DNA of 17,799 bases from Bdellovibrionaceae bacterium UBA2316 (GTDB lineage Bacteria > Bdellovibrionota > Bdellovibrionia > Bdellovibrionales > Bdellovibrionaceae), in NCBI GenBank assembly GCA_002345205.1, contig DDVI01000129.1, positions 1 through 17,799 of the forward strand, read 5' to 3'. The notes under the pieces are model-generated. The model saw only the letters and a list, made by a program, of their open reading frames with translations, ran no database searches and was not told the origin of the DNA. Positions 6,843-14,981 of this stretch are shown piece after piece. The translations under genes were made by a program, and so were the position numbers. The stretch's first letter is position 1. Each line of letters begins with the position of its first letter.

Positions 6843-8210
6843 ATGGAAGGCAGCGTACAGTCTCATAATTTCACTCGTCAGAAACGGAATAACATTTGGA
6901 CGGTCATAAGCGCCTCCTCGGCCGGGACCATGATTGAATGGTATGACTTTTACATTTTCGGAAGCTTAGCGACGATTATATCGCATAACTACTTTCCGAA
7001 AGGGGATGAGATTGTTTCCCTGCTCTTGACTCTAGCAACTTTCGCCACTGGATTTATTGTCAGACCTTTTGGTGCCATATTTTTTGGACGTATTGGTGAT
7101 TTGGTCGGACGTAAATATACGTTTCTAGTCACCCTATTAATAATGGGCGGAGCGACCGCACTCATTGGATTGTTACCGACTTATGAATCTATAGGTATCG
7201 CTGCCCCTATCATGCTTTTAATTTTGCGCTTACTTCAGGGTTTGGCTTTGGGCGGAGAATACGGCGGAGCCGCTACTTATGTGGCTGAGCATGCTCCTGA
7301 TAAACAACGTGGTTTCTTTACAAGTTTTATTCAAACTACGGCGACTCTTGGCTTGTTCGTTTCACTCGGAGTTATCTTGGCTACTCGCTTTTCAGTCGGT
7401 GAAGAGGCCTTTGCGGAATGGGGCTGGCGTATCCCATTTTTGCTATCGACTCTGCTAGTGATTTTGTCTTACTTCATTCGTTCGAAGCTTCATGAATCTC
7501 CTGTGTTTCAAGAACTCAAAGCCAGTGGTAAAGCGTCGACATCACCACTTAGAGATTCGTTTTTGAACCCAGAAAATCGTAAACTAGTGATTCTTGCCCT
7601 ACTTGGCGCAACCATGGGTCAAGGAGTTGTTTGGTACACCGGACAGTTTTACGCCCTTTATTATATGCAGACAGTATTGAAAGTAAACTTTGTGACTGCA
7701 AACTATATTACCGCGGGTGCATTGCTATTGGGAACGCCATTTTTCATTTTATTTGGTGCTCTATCCGACAGAATTGGTCGAAAAAAAATTATGATGACTG
7801 GATGTTTGATAGCGGCTATTTCTTATATTCCCCTATATAAAGGCATGGCTTACGCCGCCGGCTATAACGCAGAAAATCCGTCCATGCCTTTACACGAGCC
7901 CAATATATTGCTTCTAGTTTTATATATTTTCATTCAAGTATTCTTTGTAACAATGGTCTATGGGCCAATCGCCGCGTTTCTGGTTGAATTGTTCCCGACT
8001 AAAATTCGCTATACTTCCATGTCACTACCCTATCACATTGGTAACGGCGTATTTGGAGGATTAGTACCACTCGTTGGAACTTATCTCGTAGATAAAACAG
8101 GTGACATGTACGCGGGCCTTTACTACCCAATCACTTTAGCGATAATAACTTTTATAATCGGTAGCATTTTTATAAAAGAAAACCGTCAAACAATTAGTAT
8201 GACTCAGTAA
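6843..8210 (+). CDS. MFS transporter, metabolite:H+ symporter (MHS) type
   Basis: A 455-residue inner-membrane carrier with about 12 hydrophobic segments. The MHS-type signature is clear: MIEWYDFYIFG (30-40) in the first membrane segment, GRIGDLVGRK (82-91) in loop 2-3, RLLQGLALGGEYGGA (129-143) in segment 4, WGWRIPF (193-199) before segment 6, and the second-half loop FGALSDRIGRKK (304-315). Related carriers take up proline/betaine, alpha-ketoglutarate, shikimate or citrate with protons; the substrate here cannot be assigned. The start is supported by a strong SD, AGGGAG (6831-6836), 6 bases before ATG. The 3' end overlaps the convergent cation transporter gene by 17 bases. Confidence 0.92.
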   Translation: MEGSVQSHNFTRQKRNNIWTVISASSAGTMIEWYDFYIFGSLATIISHNYFPKGDEIVSLLLTLATFATGFIVRPFGAIFFGRIGDLVGRKYTFLVTLLIMGGATALIGLLPTYESIGIAAPIMLLILRLLQGLALGGEYGGAATYVAEHAPDKQRGFFTSFIQTTATLGLFVSLGVILATRFSVGEEAFAEWGWRIPFLLSTLLVILSYFIRSKLHESPVFQELKASGKASTSPLRDSFLNPENRKLVILALLGATMGQGVVWYTGQFYALYYMQTVLKVNFVTANYITAGALLLGTPFFILFGALSDRIGRKKIMMTGCLIAAISYIPLYKGMAYAAGYNAENPSMPLHEPNILLLVLYIFIQVFFVTMVYGPIAAFLVELFPTKIRYTSMSLPYHIGNGVFGGLVPLVGTYLVDKTGDMYAGLYYPITLAIITFIIGSIFIKENRQTISMTQ

Positions 8211-9189
8211 CCGATTTGATCATGTGATCACTATCAAAACTGAATCGCTTTTCAAAAGGCGACTGACGAACTGGACAGTCGCTAATATCGCAAGCAGCGC
8301 AGTATTTTCGACCGCAGGGATCTAAATGAAATGCAAATTCGCCATCATAAGGATAGTCATTGACTACTCTTTTTTCAAAATCGTGAGTAGCCTTGTGAGC
8401 TTTAGAAACATCCCAGAATTCGGGGACTATTAAATGAGCATCGATATGATGAAAGGTACCAGCACGGATCGATCTCAAGTTATGAATATTGATAATTCCA
8501 GGTTTAATATTTTTTTGAATAGCAGTAGCTAATTCTTTTAGTGATTCTTGATCCATTTCATCTGTCAAACCGGAAACAGATCGACGAACAATTTTGTAGG
8601 CTTCTACTAGTAAATGCAAAGCTACAAATGCCGATACAACTGAATCAATCCACATCAATTGAGTTAATTTCACCAGCAGCAAACCAAATAAAACACCAGC
8701 CGTAGTATAAACATCGCTCATCAGGTGAACCGCGCTCGCAATGAGTGTAACGGATTTTCGTTTTTCACCGACTCGTCGTAAAGCAAATGACATAAATAAA
8801 TTCACTAACGAAGCGAGGAATATGAACGTCATCCCCAATTCAATTTCAACGACAGGCTGACTAGTTTTAAATGCCTGAACACTCTCAATTAAAATAGAAA
8901 CACCGGCGAAAAAGACTAAGCCACCTTCAAATGCGGCGGAAAAAAATTCAAGTTTACCATGACCATACGGATGATTTTCATCGGCTGGCATCGCTACGAA
9001 ATGTATAACACCTAATGCCGTAAATGCCGTCAAAACATTAATTAAAGTTTCAACCGCATCCCCAAATATAGCCGTCGAACCAGAAACAAAATAACCCGCT
9101 GTTTTCAACGCTAAAACAACAAAGCTTACAGCAATATTAATTTGTGCAATTCTAATTTTCTCTTTAGTTGCTGTATCTTGAAGGTCCAT
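8194..9189 (-). CDS. Cation diffusion facilitator with Cys-rich C-terminal tail
   Basis: A probable divalent metal efflux antiporter in the inner membrane, 331 residues from the ATG at 9189. Six hydrophobic segments occupy about 15-205, followed by a cytoplasmic domain. The segment-2 site is GDAVETLIN with Glu47 and Asn51 where many relatives have His/Asp. The segment-5 site is HLMSD with His155 and Asp159. The HPYGHGK loop is typical. The C-terminal domain ends with four cysteines (292, 297, 300, 305; C-x4-C-x2-C-x4-C), which could bind metal. Metal choice (Zn, Fe, Co, Mn) is not settled. A TTG at 9198 would add 3 residues. ATG at 9189 is preferred because it fits the upstream promoter-like hexamers. 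The gene lies 44 bases after the cyclase gene. Confidence 0.9.
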   Translation of the reverse strand: MDLQDTATKEKIRIAQINIAVSFVVLALKTAGYFVSGSTAIFGDAVETLINVLTAFTALGVIHFVAMPADENHPYGHGKLEFFSAAFEGGLVFFAGVSILIESVQAFKTSQPVVEIELGMTFIFLASLVNLFMSFALRRVGEKRKSVTLIASAVHLMSDVYTTAGVLFGLLLVKLTQLMWIDSVVSAFVALHLLVEAYKIVRRSVSGLTDEMDQESLKELATAIQKNIKPGIINIHNLRSIRAGTFHHIDAHLIVPEFWDVSKAHKATHDFEKRVVNDYPYDGEFAFHLDPCGRKYCAACDISDCPVRQSPFEKRFSFDSDHMIKSVTESY

Positions 9190-9197
9190 AACCGACA

Positions 9198-9224
9198 ATT
9201 ATCGCGCTTTCATTTAGTTTTCAA
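9198..9224 (-). promoter_or_regulatory. Candidate promoter of the cation transporter gene
   Basis: On the minus strand, TTGAAA (9219-9224) and GATAAT (9198-9203) are 15 bases apart, and GATAAT ends 8 bases before the ATG at 9189. A transcript would start at about the start codon. The spacer is short, so this is tentative. It sits between the cyclase stop and the transporter gene. Confidence 0.35.
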
Positions 9225-9233
9225 TTAGTTTTA

Positions 9234-10319
9234 TTAGCCTACTCGCTGCTTGTGTTTCTTAGCTACAGGAGGGGCAGGAAGTGAAACTTTTTTCTTCTTT
9301 TTTGTACCTGCTGCTGAGGCTGTAATAGCCGAAGGGGATTCTTTTGACTTTGCATTTTGGCGCTCTAGTGCTTCTTCAGAGCTTTTGTTTTTGTAAAAAC
9401 ACACTTTATTTCGTCCATTTTCCTTTGCTTCATACAACGCATGATCGGCACGGCGAACAAGTTCCTTAGGAGAAATATTTTCGTATGGATCCGTAACGGC
9501 GAAACCAACGGAAATAGTTAATTGAATTTCGTCATCACCGCTGCGGAATGTGGTTCCTTCTACCGACTTACGTAAACGTTCACAGTAGAAAAGCGCCCCA
9601 TCAAAATTAACCTCTGTTAGAACAATCAAAAACTCATCACCACCGTAGCGAGCCGGAATATCTATATTGCGTGTATTCGCACGAACGATTTTACCCATCT
9701 CCGAAATAACGAAACTACCAAACAAATGGTCATGACCGTCATTAACGCCCTTGAAATGATCCATATCAAACATGATCACACACACTTGACGCCCGAATCG
9801 TCGGGCCCTTTGCAATTCAAAATCAAGTTTTTGATATAACGACCGCATATTCAGGAGACCGGTTAAGTCATCCGTGTCTGCCAACTCTTTTAGTTTTTCG
9901 TTGGCGTACATCAGTTGCTCTTGAAGGTCACGGATGCGTAAATGAGTACGAACACGAGCTAATAATTCAAGAGGAACAAAAGGTTTCACAATGTAGTCAT
10001 CGGCCCCACTATCTAAGCCAAGAATAATAGACTCTGTCGAAGACTCATCACTTAGCAATAACAAGGAAGCAAATGGACGAATTTCCCTAATTTTTGCGAT
10101 TGCGCGGATGCGTTGATCTCTGTCTTTGAAGTCCACCAAGATAATGGCGGGCATCCAGGAATCAATAACACGAATTCCCTCTTCCAAAGAGTCAACGCCA
10201 ACGGCGTTGTAACCTTCCCACTTCAAAGGCTCTAAGATGACGTCAATCCCTTGCGGATCGTCATCGATCACCAATATTTTTCTAGATTTAGCAGGCCTCT
10301 CAATATCTTGGGACATCAT
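9234..10319 (-). CDS. Response regulator with GGDEF domain (diguanylate cyclase)
   Basis: Expected to make cyclic di-GMP from two GTP, controlled by phosphorylation. The 361-residue protein has a receiver (about 13-130: Asp19-21, phospho-acceptor Asp63, Ser90, Lys112), a short helical linker (130-148), then a GGDEF domain (about 148-312) with DDLTGLLN (150-157), FDMDHFK (184-190) and GGDEF (226-230). RNID (217-220) five residues before GGDEF is the RxxD product-inhibition site, so both catalytic and inhibitory sites look intact. The receiver's loop after Asp63 is about 3 residues short and lacks the usual P-x-x-x-G. The tail (312-361) is rich in Lys, Ala and Pro. Two adjacent ATGs (10319, 10316) without an SD begin the gene. 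Confidence 0.94.
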   Translation of the reverse strand: MMSQDIERPAKSRKILVIDDDPQGIDVILEPLKWEGYNAVGVDSLEEGIRVIDSWMPAIILVDFKDRDQRIRAIAKIREIRPFASLLLLSDESSTESIILGLDSGADDYIVKPFVPLELLARVRTHLRIRDLQEQLMYANEKLKELADTDDLTGLLNMRSLYQKLDFELQRARRFGRQVCVIMFDMDHFKGVNDGHDHLFGSFVISEMGKIVRANTRNIDIPARYGGDEFLIVLTEVNFDGALFYCERLRKSVEGTTFRSGDDEIQLTISVGFAVTDPYENISPKELVRRADHALYEAKENGRNKVCFYKNKSSEEALERQNAKSKESPSAITASAAGTKKKKKVSLPAPPVAKKHKQRVG

Positions 10320-10322
10320 TTA

Positions 10323-10350
10323 AGTTTACGGCAGATTTTAGCGGAAACAA
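10323..10350 (-). promoter_or_regulatory. Candidate promoter of the GGDEF gene
   Basis: On the minus strand, TTGTTT (10345-10350) and TAAACT (10323-10328) are 16 bases apart. TAAACT ends 6 bases before the second of the two ATGs (10316). The arrangement repeats that upstream of the agmatinase gene: the same -10 hexamer, the same spacer and the same distance to ATG. Confidence 0.38.
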
Positions 10351-10406
10351 TAGATCCAGGTCGGCCAAAGTCTGCTTAATCTGTGCCTCCGTCCGGTATT
10401 TTGTGA

Positions 10407-10435
10407 TTGAAGATTCCTTGAGAAAAAACTAGTAT
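10407..10435 (+). promoter_or_regulatory. Candidate leuS promoter, predicted leaderless
   Basis: TTGAAG (10407-10412) and TAGTAT (10430-10435) are separated by 17 bases. Only seven bases (TTCCCCC) lie between TAGTAT and the leuS ATG at 10443, and they contain no SD. A normal start point would fall on or beside the A of ATG. This is the best of the promoter candidates here. Confidence 0.5.
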
Positions 10436-10442
10436 TTCCCCC

Positions 10443-12845
10443 ATGAACAACTCACATGAAATCGAAAAAAAATGGCAGGCCCAGTGGGCCAAAGAAAACG
10501 TATTCAAGGCTGACCCAAAGTCTACTAAACCAAAGTACTATGCTTTAGACATGTTCCCGTACCCATCTGGTACAGGCTTACACGTAGGACACGCAGCTTC
10601 GTACATGCCCACAGAAATTATTTCTCGCTATAAACGGGCTAAAGGCTTCAACGTGCTTCACCCAATGGGATACGATGCGTTTGGTTTACCTGCTGAACAA
10701 TTTGCAATTCAAACAGGAATTCACCCTGCGATCACGACTGACAAAGCCATCAACAACTTTCGCCGACAACTTCAGTGTGTAGGGTTAAGCTTTGATTGGA
10801 GTCGTGAGATTTCAACCTGTGACCCCAAGTACTACAAATGGACGCAGTTTATTTTCACTAAACTATTTGAACGTGGCCTAGCATACCAAAAAGAAGTTCC
10901 TGTTAACTGGTGCCCAGCTTTGAAAACTGTTCTTGCAAACGAAGAAGTTGTTGATGGTAAGAGCGAACGCGGCGGTCATCCTGTCATTCGGATGCCGATG
11001 AAACAATGGATGCTGAAAATTACAGATTATGCAGAACGCTTAGCGAGCGATCTTGACACTATCGATTGGCCTGAACGAACAAAAGAAGGCCAAAGAAACT
11101 GGATCGGTAAATCAGAGGGCGCTAAAGTCGATTTTGAACTCCAAGGTTCAAATGAAAAAATCACCGTATTCACGACCCGCCCGGATACTTTGTTTGGCGT
11201 AACGTTCATGGTATTAGCCCCAGAAAACCCAATCGTTCCAAAAATTTCAACAGCAGCAGAGCTTCCAAAAATTCAGGAGTACATCAAAAAGACTCTAGCA
11301 AAATCGGAAGTTGATAGAAAAGCAAATACGGAAAAAACAGGTCAATTCACCGGTGCCTATGCCATTCACCCGATGACTCAAAAACCAGTACCTATCTGGA
11401 TCAGCGATTACGTACTTAATGACTACGGTACCGGCGCTATCATGGCCGTTCCGGCACATGACCAACGCGACTTTGAATTCGCTCAAGCCTTTAACTTGGA
11501 AGTTTTACCTGTATTACAGGGACCAAATAACGAACCATTACCCTTCGAAGGTGACGGTAAATTGATAAACAGTGATTTCCTAAATGGTCTTGATAAGAAA
11601 GCCGCAATTCAGAAAATGAATCAACATTTAGAAGCAACAAAGAAAGGACAAAAAGAAGTCCAGTACAAACTACGTGACTGGTTATTCTCGCGCCAACGAT
11701 ACTGGGGTGAGCCATTCCCTATGGTGCGTTTCCCGGAAAAAGGTTTATCAGCACTTCCTGTAAATGAATTACCGGTTTTACTTCCTGAAGTAGCCGACTA
11801 TGAACCAACAGAAAAAGGGGAACCGCCTTTGGCTCGCGTTCCAAGCTTTGTGAACTACAAATCACCTCAAGGACAAACGGGAACTCGCGAAACCGATACT
11901 ATGCCGGGTTCTGCGGGATCGTCTTGGTATTTCTTACGTTTCACGGACCCTCACAATGATGCCGAACCATTTTCGCAAGACGCTCAAAAATACTGGATGC
12001 CTGTCGATTTATACGTCGGCGGACCCGAGCATACGGTAGGACACTTGTTGTACGCACGCTTTTGGCAAAAAGTTCTTTTTGATGCAGGTTTAGTTTCTCA
12101 CCCAGAGCCATTCAAAAAACTAGCTCACCAAGGAATGATCTTGGGAAAAGATGGCGAGAAAATGTCTAAATCTCGCGGGAATGTCGAGCCACTTGAAGAA
12201 GTGATCGAAAAATTTGGAGCCGATACGGTAAGAACATTCATCTGCTTTTTAGGGCCGATGGATAAAGATAAAGCCTGGTCGCCGACGGGAGTTGAAGGCG
12301 TAAAACGTTTCTTAGAGCGCATTTCCCGCTTAGTGTTTGATGACAATGGCAACGTCGTAGCTAAAGACACACCGATGTCAGACGATTTAAAGAAATCTTT
12401 GCACAAAACGATTAAAAAAGTAACAAACGATATCGAAACAATGGGGTTTAATACGGCAGTTAGCCAAATGATGATTTTGGTGAACGAAGTGTACAAGCAA
12501 GATACGCGTCCAAAAGAATTGATGCTGACTCTGGCGCAGCTTTTGATGCCATTTGCACCTCACTTGGCCGAAGAAATCTGGCATAAGCTTGGTGGTCAGG
12601 GATTTGTATCCTTAGCTCCATGGCCTAATTACGACGAAGCCTTGTGCAAAGATGACAAAATTACATTAGGGGTACAAGTAAACGGCAAGATGCGCGGAAC
12701 CATAGAAGTGGGTCCTGAAGAGGCTCAGGATTCAGCTGTAGCACTTGCTATGCAGATTGCTACTGTAACGAATGCGCTCGGTGGAAAATCACCTGACAAA
12801 ATTATTTACAAAGCGGGCAAAATTTTAAACATGATCGTGAAATAA
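10443..12845 (+). CDS. leuS: Leucyl-tRNA synthetase
   Basis: Charges tRNA-Leu with leucine. The 800-residue class I synthetase has its HIGH-type motif HVGH at 47-50 (after PYPSGTGL) and KMSKS at 573-577. The inserted editing domain carries the threonine-rich TTRPDT (244-249) and GTGAIMAVPAHDQRD (about 328-342), whose Asp holds the mischarged amino acid's amino group. The tRNA-binding C-terminal part ends with a compact domain (VQVNGKMRG). Length is slightly under the E. coli enzyme, within the bacterial range. No SD precedes the ATG at 10443. No terminator hairpin follows, and speA begins 91 bases downstream, so read-through into speA is possible. Confidence 0.98.
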   Translation: MNNSHEIEKKWQAQWAKENVFKADPKSTKPKYYALDMFPYPSGTGLHVGHAASYMPTEIISRYKRAKGFNVLHPMGYDAFGLPAEQFAIQTGIHPAITTDKAINNFRRQLQCVGLSFDWSREISTCDPKYYKWTQFIFTKLFERGLAYQKEVPVNWCPALKTVLANEEVVDGKSERGGHPVIRMPMKQWMLKITDYAERLASDLDTIDWPERTKEGQRNWIGKSEGAKVDFELQGSNEKITVFTTRPDTLFGVTFMVLAPENPIVPKISTAAELPKIQEYIKKTLAKSEVDRKANTEKTGQFTGAYAIHPMTQKPVPIWISDYVLNDYGTGAIMAVPAHDQRDFEFAQAFNLEVLPVLQGPNNEPLPFEGDGKLINSDFLNGLDKKAAIQKMNQHLEATKKGQKEVQYKLRDWLFSRQRYWGEPFPMVRFPEKGLSALPVNELPVLLPEVADYEPTEKGEPPLARVPSFVNYKSPQGQTGTRETDTMPGSAGSSWYFLRFTDPHNDAEPFSQDAQKYWMPVDLYVGGPEHTVGHLLYARFWQKVLFDAGLVSHPEPFKKLAHQGMILGKDGEKMSKSRGNVEPLEEVIEKFGADTVRTFICFLGPMDKDKAWSPTGVEGVKRFLERISRLVFDDNGNVVAKDTPMSDDLKKSLHKTIKKVTNDIETMGFNTAVSQMMILVNEVYKQDTRPKELMLTLAQLLMPFAPHLAEEIWHKLGGQGFVSLAPWPNYDEALCKDDKITLGVQVNGKMRGTIEVGPEEAQDSAVALAMQIATVTNALGGKSPDKIIYKAGKILNMIVK

Positions 12846-12878
12846 TCTTGCGGGGACGGGGTTTTTAAAATACAAACA

Positions 12879-12920
12879 ATTTCGTTTAACAATTTAACGA
12901 AATGCAGCCGCGCTGGCTGC
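12879..12920 (+). promoter_or_regulatory. Two tandem hairpins upstream of speA
   Basis: ATTTCGTT (12879-12886) pairs with AACGAAAT (12896-12903) across 9 bases. GCAGCC (12904-12909) pairs with GGCTGC (12915-12920) across 5 bases and abuts the first stem. No T run follows, so this is not a normal terminator. It may be an operator or an RNA leader structure just before the speA SD. No known riboswitch is recognised. Confidence 0.4.
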
Positions 12921-12936
12921 TGTTACAAGGGACGCG

Positions 12937-14925
12937 ATGGAAAATAAATCCACTCATGAATCGACGTTAGTATCTGAAAACTCTCTTCCCGTTCAAAGCA
13001 AATCGAATCCTCTAAAACCTCAGCCATGGACTCCAGAAGACAGTGCTGAGTTATACGGAATCAACAACTGGGGTAATGGTTACTACCGAGTTAATTCGAA
13101 TGGAAATGTTCAGATCACTCCGACCGGTGCAAACGGTCCTTCCGTCGACCTATTTGAGTTAACTCAAGATTTATTAGATCGTGGTATTCGCGTACCTATC
13201 ATGATCCGTTTCACTGATATCATCAAAGCGCGCGTTCAATTACTTTATAACTGCTTCAACAAAGCGATTTCGGAATTTGGATACAAAGCAGAATACAATG
13301 GCGTTTACCCAATCAAAGTGAATCAACAACGTCACTTAGTTCAAGATATCGTTCATTTTGGTAAAGACACTCGTTTGGGCTTAGAGTGCGGCTCTAAACC
13401 CGAATTATTGGTTGTTCTAGCGTTAATGAATAACCCAAATGGCGTTATCATCTGCAATGGTTTTAAAGACATCGAATACATCGAAACAGCTATCTTGTCT
13501 CAAAAACTAGGTAAGAAAACGATCATCGTTGTAGACCGCAAAGAAGAACTAAAAATGATCATCCAAGTGGCGAAGAAATTTAACACTCGCCCAAAAATTG
13601 GTTTCCGCGCAAAATTAAACACGCAAGGTGCTGGTAAATGGGTAGATTCTTCTGGCGCTCGCTCTAAGTTCGGTTTAACAGCGATGGAAATCGTTGAAGG
13701 CATGGAACTTCTGAAGTCTGAAAATATGCTAGATTGCCTTGAATTACTTCATTACCATATCGGATCTCAAGTTCCTTCAATCCAAAGCATCAAGTCGTCT
13801 TTAAAAGAAGGCGCTCGTTTCTATACGGAAATCTACCAAATGGGTGGAACAGGCCTGAAATACATCGACGTAGGCGGCGGTTTAGGCGTGGATTACGATG
13901 GCACTGGCCATTCAGATTCATCAATCAATTATTCCGAACAAGAATACGCAAATGACGTAGTTTCTATCCTTCAAGCTCTGTGCGATGAAAAGAATATTCC
14001 ACATCCAAATATCGTAACGGAATCAGGTCGCGCGCTCGTTGCGCATCACTCAGTTTTAATTTTCAATGTTCTAGGCGTAAATCACTTGCACAGAAGTGCA
14101 CCTCCACGTTTAGTAACCAAGAAAGATCCGGGCATCATGCAGGATCTTCAGTACATCTACGAAAAAGTTAACCTTAACAATATTAATGAGTGTTTTAACG
14201 ATTTAACTCAATCGAAACAAGAAACTCTTCAATTATTCACATATGGCGTATTGAATCTTGAACAGCGCGCTTGGTGCGAAACGATGTACTTCTCGATCGC
14301 GACAAAAATGCTTCAGATCTCTAAAAATGCGCCCGACGTTGAAGATATTGAAGCGACACTTCGCCAAGAATTGTGTGATACGTATTACTGTAATTTCTCT
14401 GTCTTCCAATCGGTTCCAGATTCTTGGGCCGTTGGTCAATTATTCCCAGTAATGCCTATTCACCGTTTACAAGAAGAACCACATCACGAAGCTACATTAG
14501 CGGACTTGACGTGTGACTCTGATGGTAAAATGGAAAAATTCATCGATTCTAAAACGGGTCAATACAAACAGACTCTACAAATCCATGAAGTAAAGGAAAC
14601 AGAATCCTACTATTTAGGCGTCTTCCTGACCGGCGCTTACCAAGAGATCCTAGGCGATTTGCACAATCTTTTTGGCGATACAGATGCCGTTCACATTTCT
14701 ATGGGCCCAGCAGGCTACACAATCGATCATTACGTTCCGGGTGATACGGTAACTGAAGTTCTTTCTTACGTTCAGTATGATCGTAATAAAATGATTGATA
14801 ACGTTCGCCAGGCATCAGAAGAATTCATTCAAAAAGGCAGCATTTCTAAACAAGAAGCTAAACTATTGATTAAACACTATGAAGAAGGCTTATCAGGTTA
14901 CACATACCTAGAAGACCTTGAATAA
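12937..14925 (+). CDS. speA: Biosynthetic arginine decarboxylase
   Basis: PLP enzyme converting arginine to agmatine and CO2, the first step of the arginine route to putrescine. The 662-residue length matches SpeA. The N-terminal 30 residues are Ser/Pro/Asn-rich and poorly structured; then WGNGYYRVN (45-53) opens the family region. The PLP lysine is Lys127 in YPIKVNQQ (124-131). HIGSQ (274-278), GGGLGVDYDG (313-322) and ESGRALVAHH (362-371) follow the fold. The C-terminal active-site cysteine is Cys526 in CDSDGK (526-531), and WAVGQLFP (497-504) is typical. The start ATG at 12937 has AAGGGA 4 bases upstream. The following step is supplied by the agmatinase at the left end of this window, although the genes are not linked in an operon. 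Confidence 0.97.
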   Translation: MENKSTHESTLVSENSLPVQSKSNPLKPQPWTPEDSAELYGINNWGNGYYRVNSNGNVQITPTGANGPSVDLFELTQDLLDRGIRVPIMIRFTDIIKARVQLLYNCFNKAISEFGYKAEYNGVYPIKVNQQRHLVQDIVHFGKDTRLGLECGSKPELLVVLALMNNPNGVIICNGFKDIEYIETAILSQKLGKKTIIVVDRKEELKMIIQVAKKFNTRPKIGFRAKLNTQGAGKWVDSSGARSKFGLTAMEIVEGMELLKSENMLDCLELLHYHIGSQVPSIQSIKSSLKEGARFYTEIYQMGGTGLKYIDVGGGLGVDYDGTGHSDSSINYSEQEYANDVVSILQALCDEKNIPHPNIVTESGRALVAHHSVLIFNVLGVNHLHRSAPPRLVTKKDPGIMQDLQYIYEKVNLNNINECFNDLTQSKQETLQLFTYGVLNLEQRAWCETMYFSIATKMLQISKNAPDVEDIEATLRQELCDTYYCNFSVFQSVPDSWAVGQLFPVMPIHRLQEEPHHEATLADLTCDSDGKMEKFIDSKTGQYKQTLQIHEVKETESYYLGVFLTGAYQEILGDLHNLFGDTDAVHISMGPAGYTIDHYVPGDTVTEVLSYVQYDRNKMIDNVRQASEEFIQKGSISKQEAKLLIKHYEEGLSGYTYLEDLE

Positions 14926-14929
14926 AAAA

Positions 14930-14951
14930 ATGGCGCTCACCTGAGCGCCAT
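14930..14951. terminator. Terminator between speA and the four-cysteine protein gene
   Basis: ATGGCGCTCA (14930-14939) pairs perfectly with TGAGCGCCAT (14942-14951). The two-base gap means an effective 8-9 pair stem. On the minus strand it is followed by seven Ts (complement of 14924-14930), which is ideal for ending the 14982-15383 transcript. It lies directly after the speA stop and probably acts on both strands. Confidence 0.88.
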
Positions 14952-14981
14952 TCCTTGAAGATTTAGACTAACTAAACAAAA

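Noticed and set aside
10320..10442. Possible T-box or leucine leader upstream of leuS.
   Set aside because: No T-box sequence, no leader peptide with leucine codons and no terminator stem is visible. The promoter appears to abut the ATG.
12125..12496. A 123-residue reading frame antisense to leuS.
   Set aside because: It lies wholly within leuS KMSKS-region coding sequence, matches no recognisable domain and has no ribosome site. It is a shadow of the real gene.
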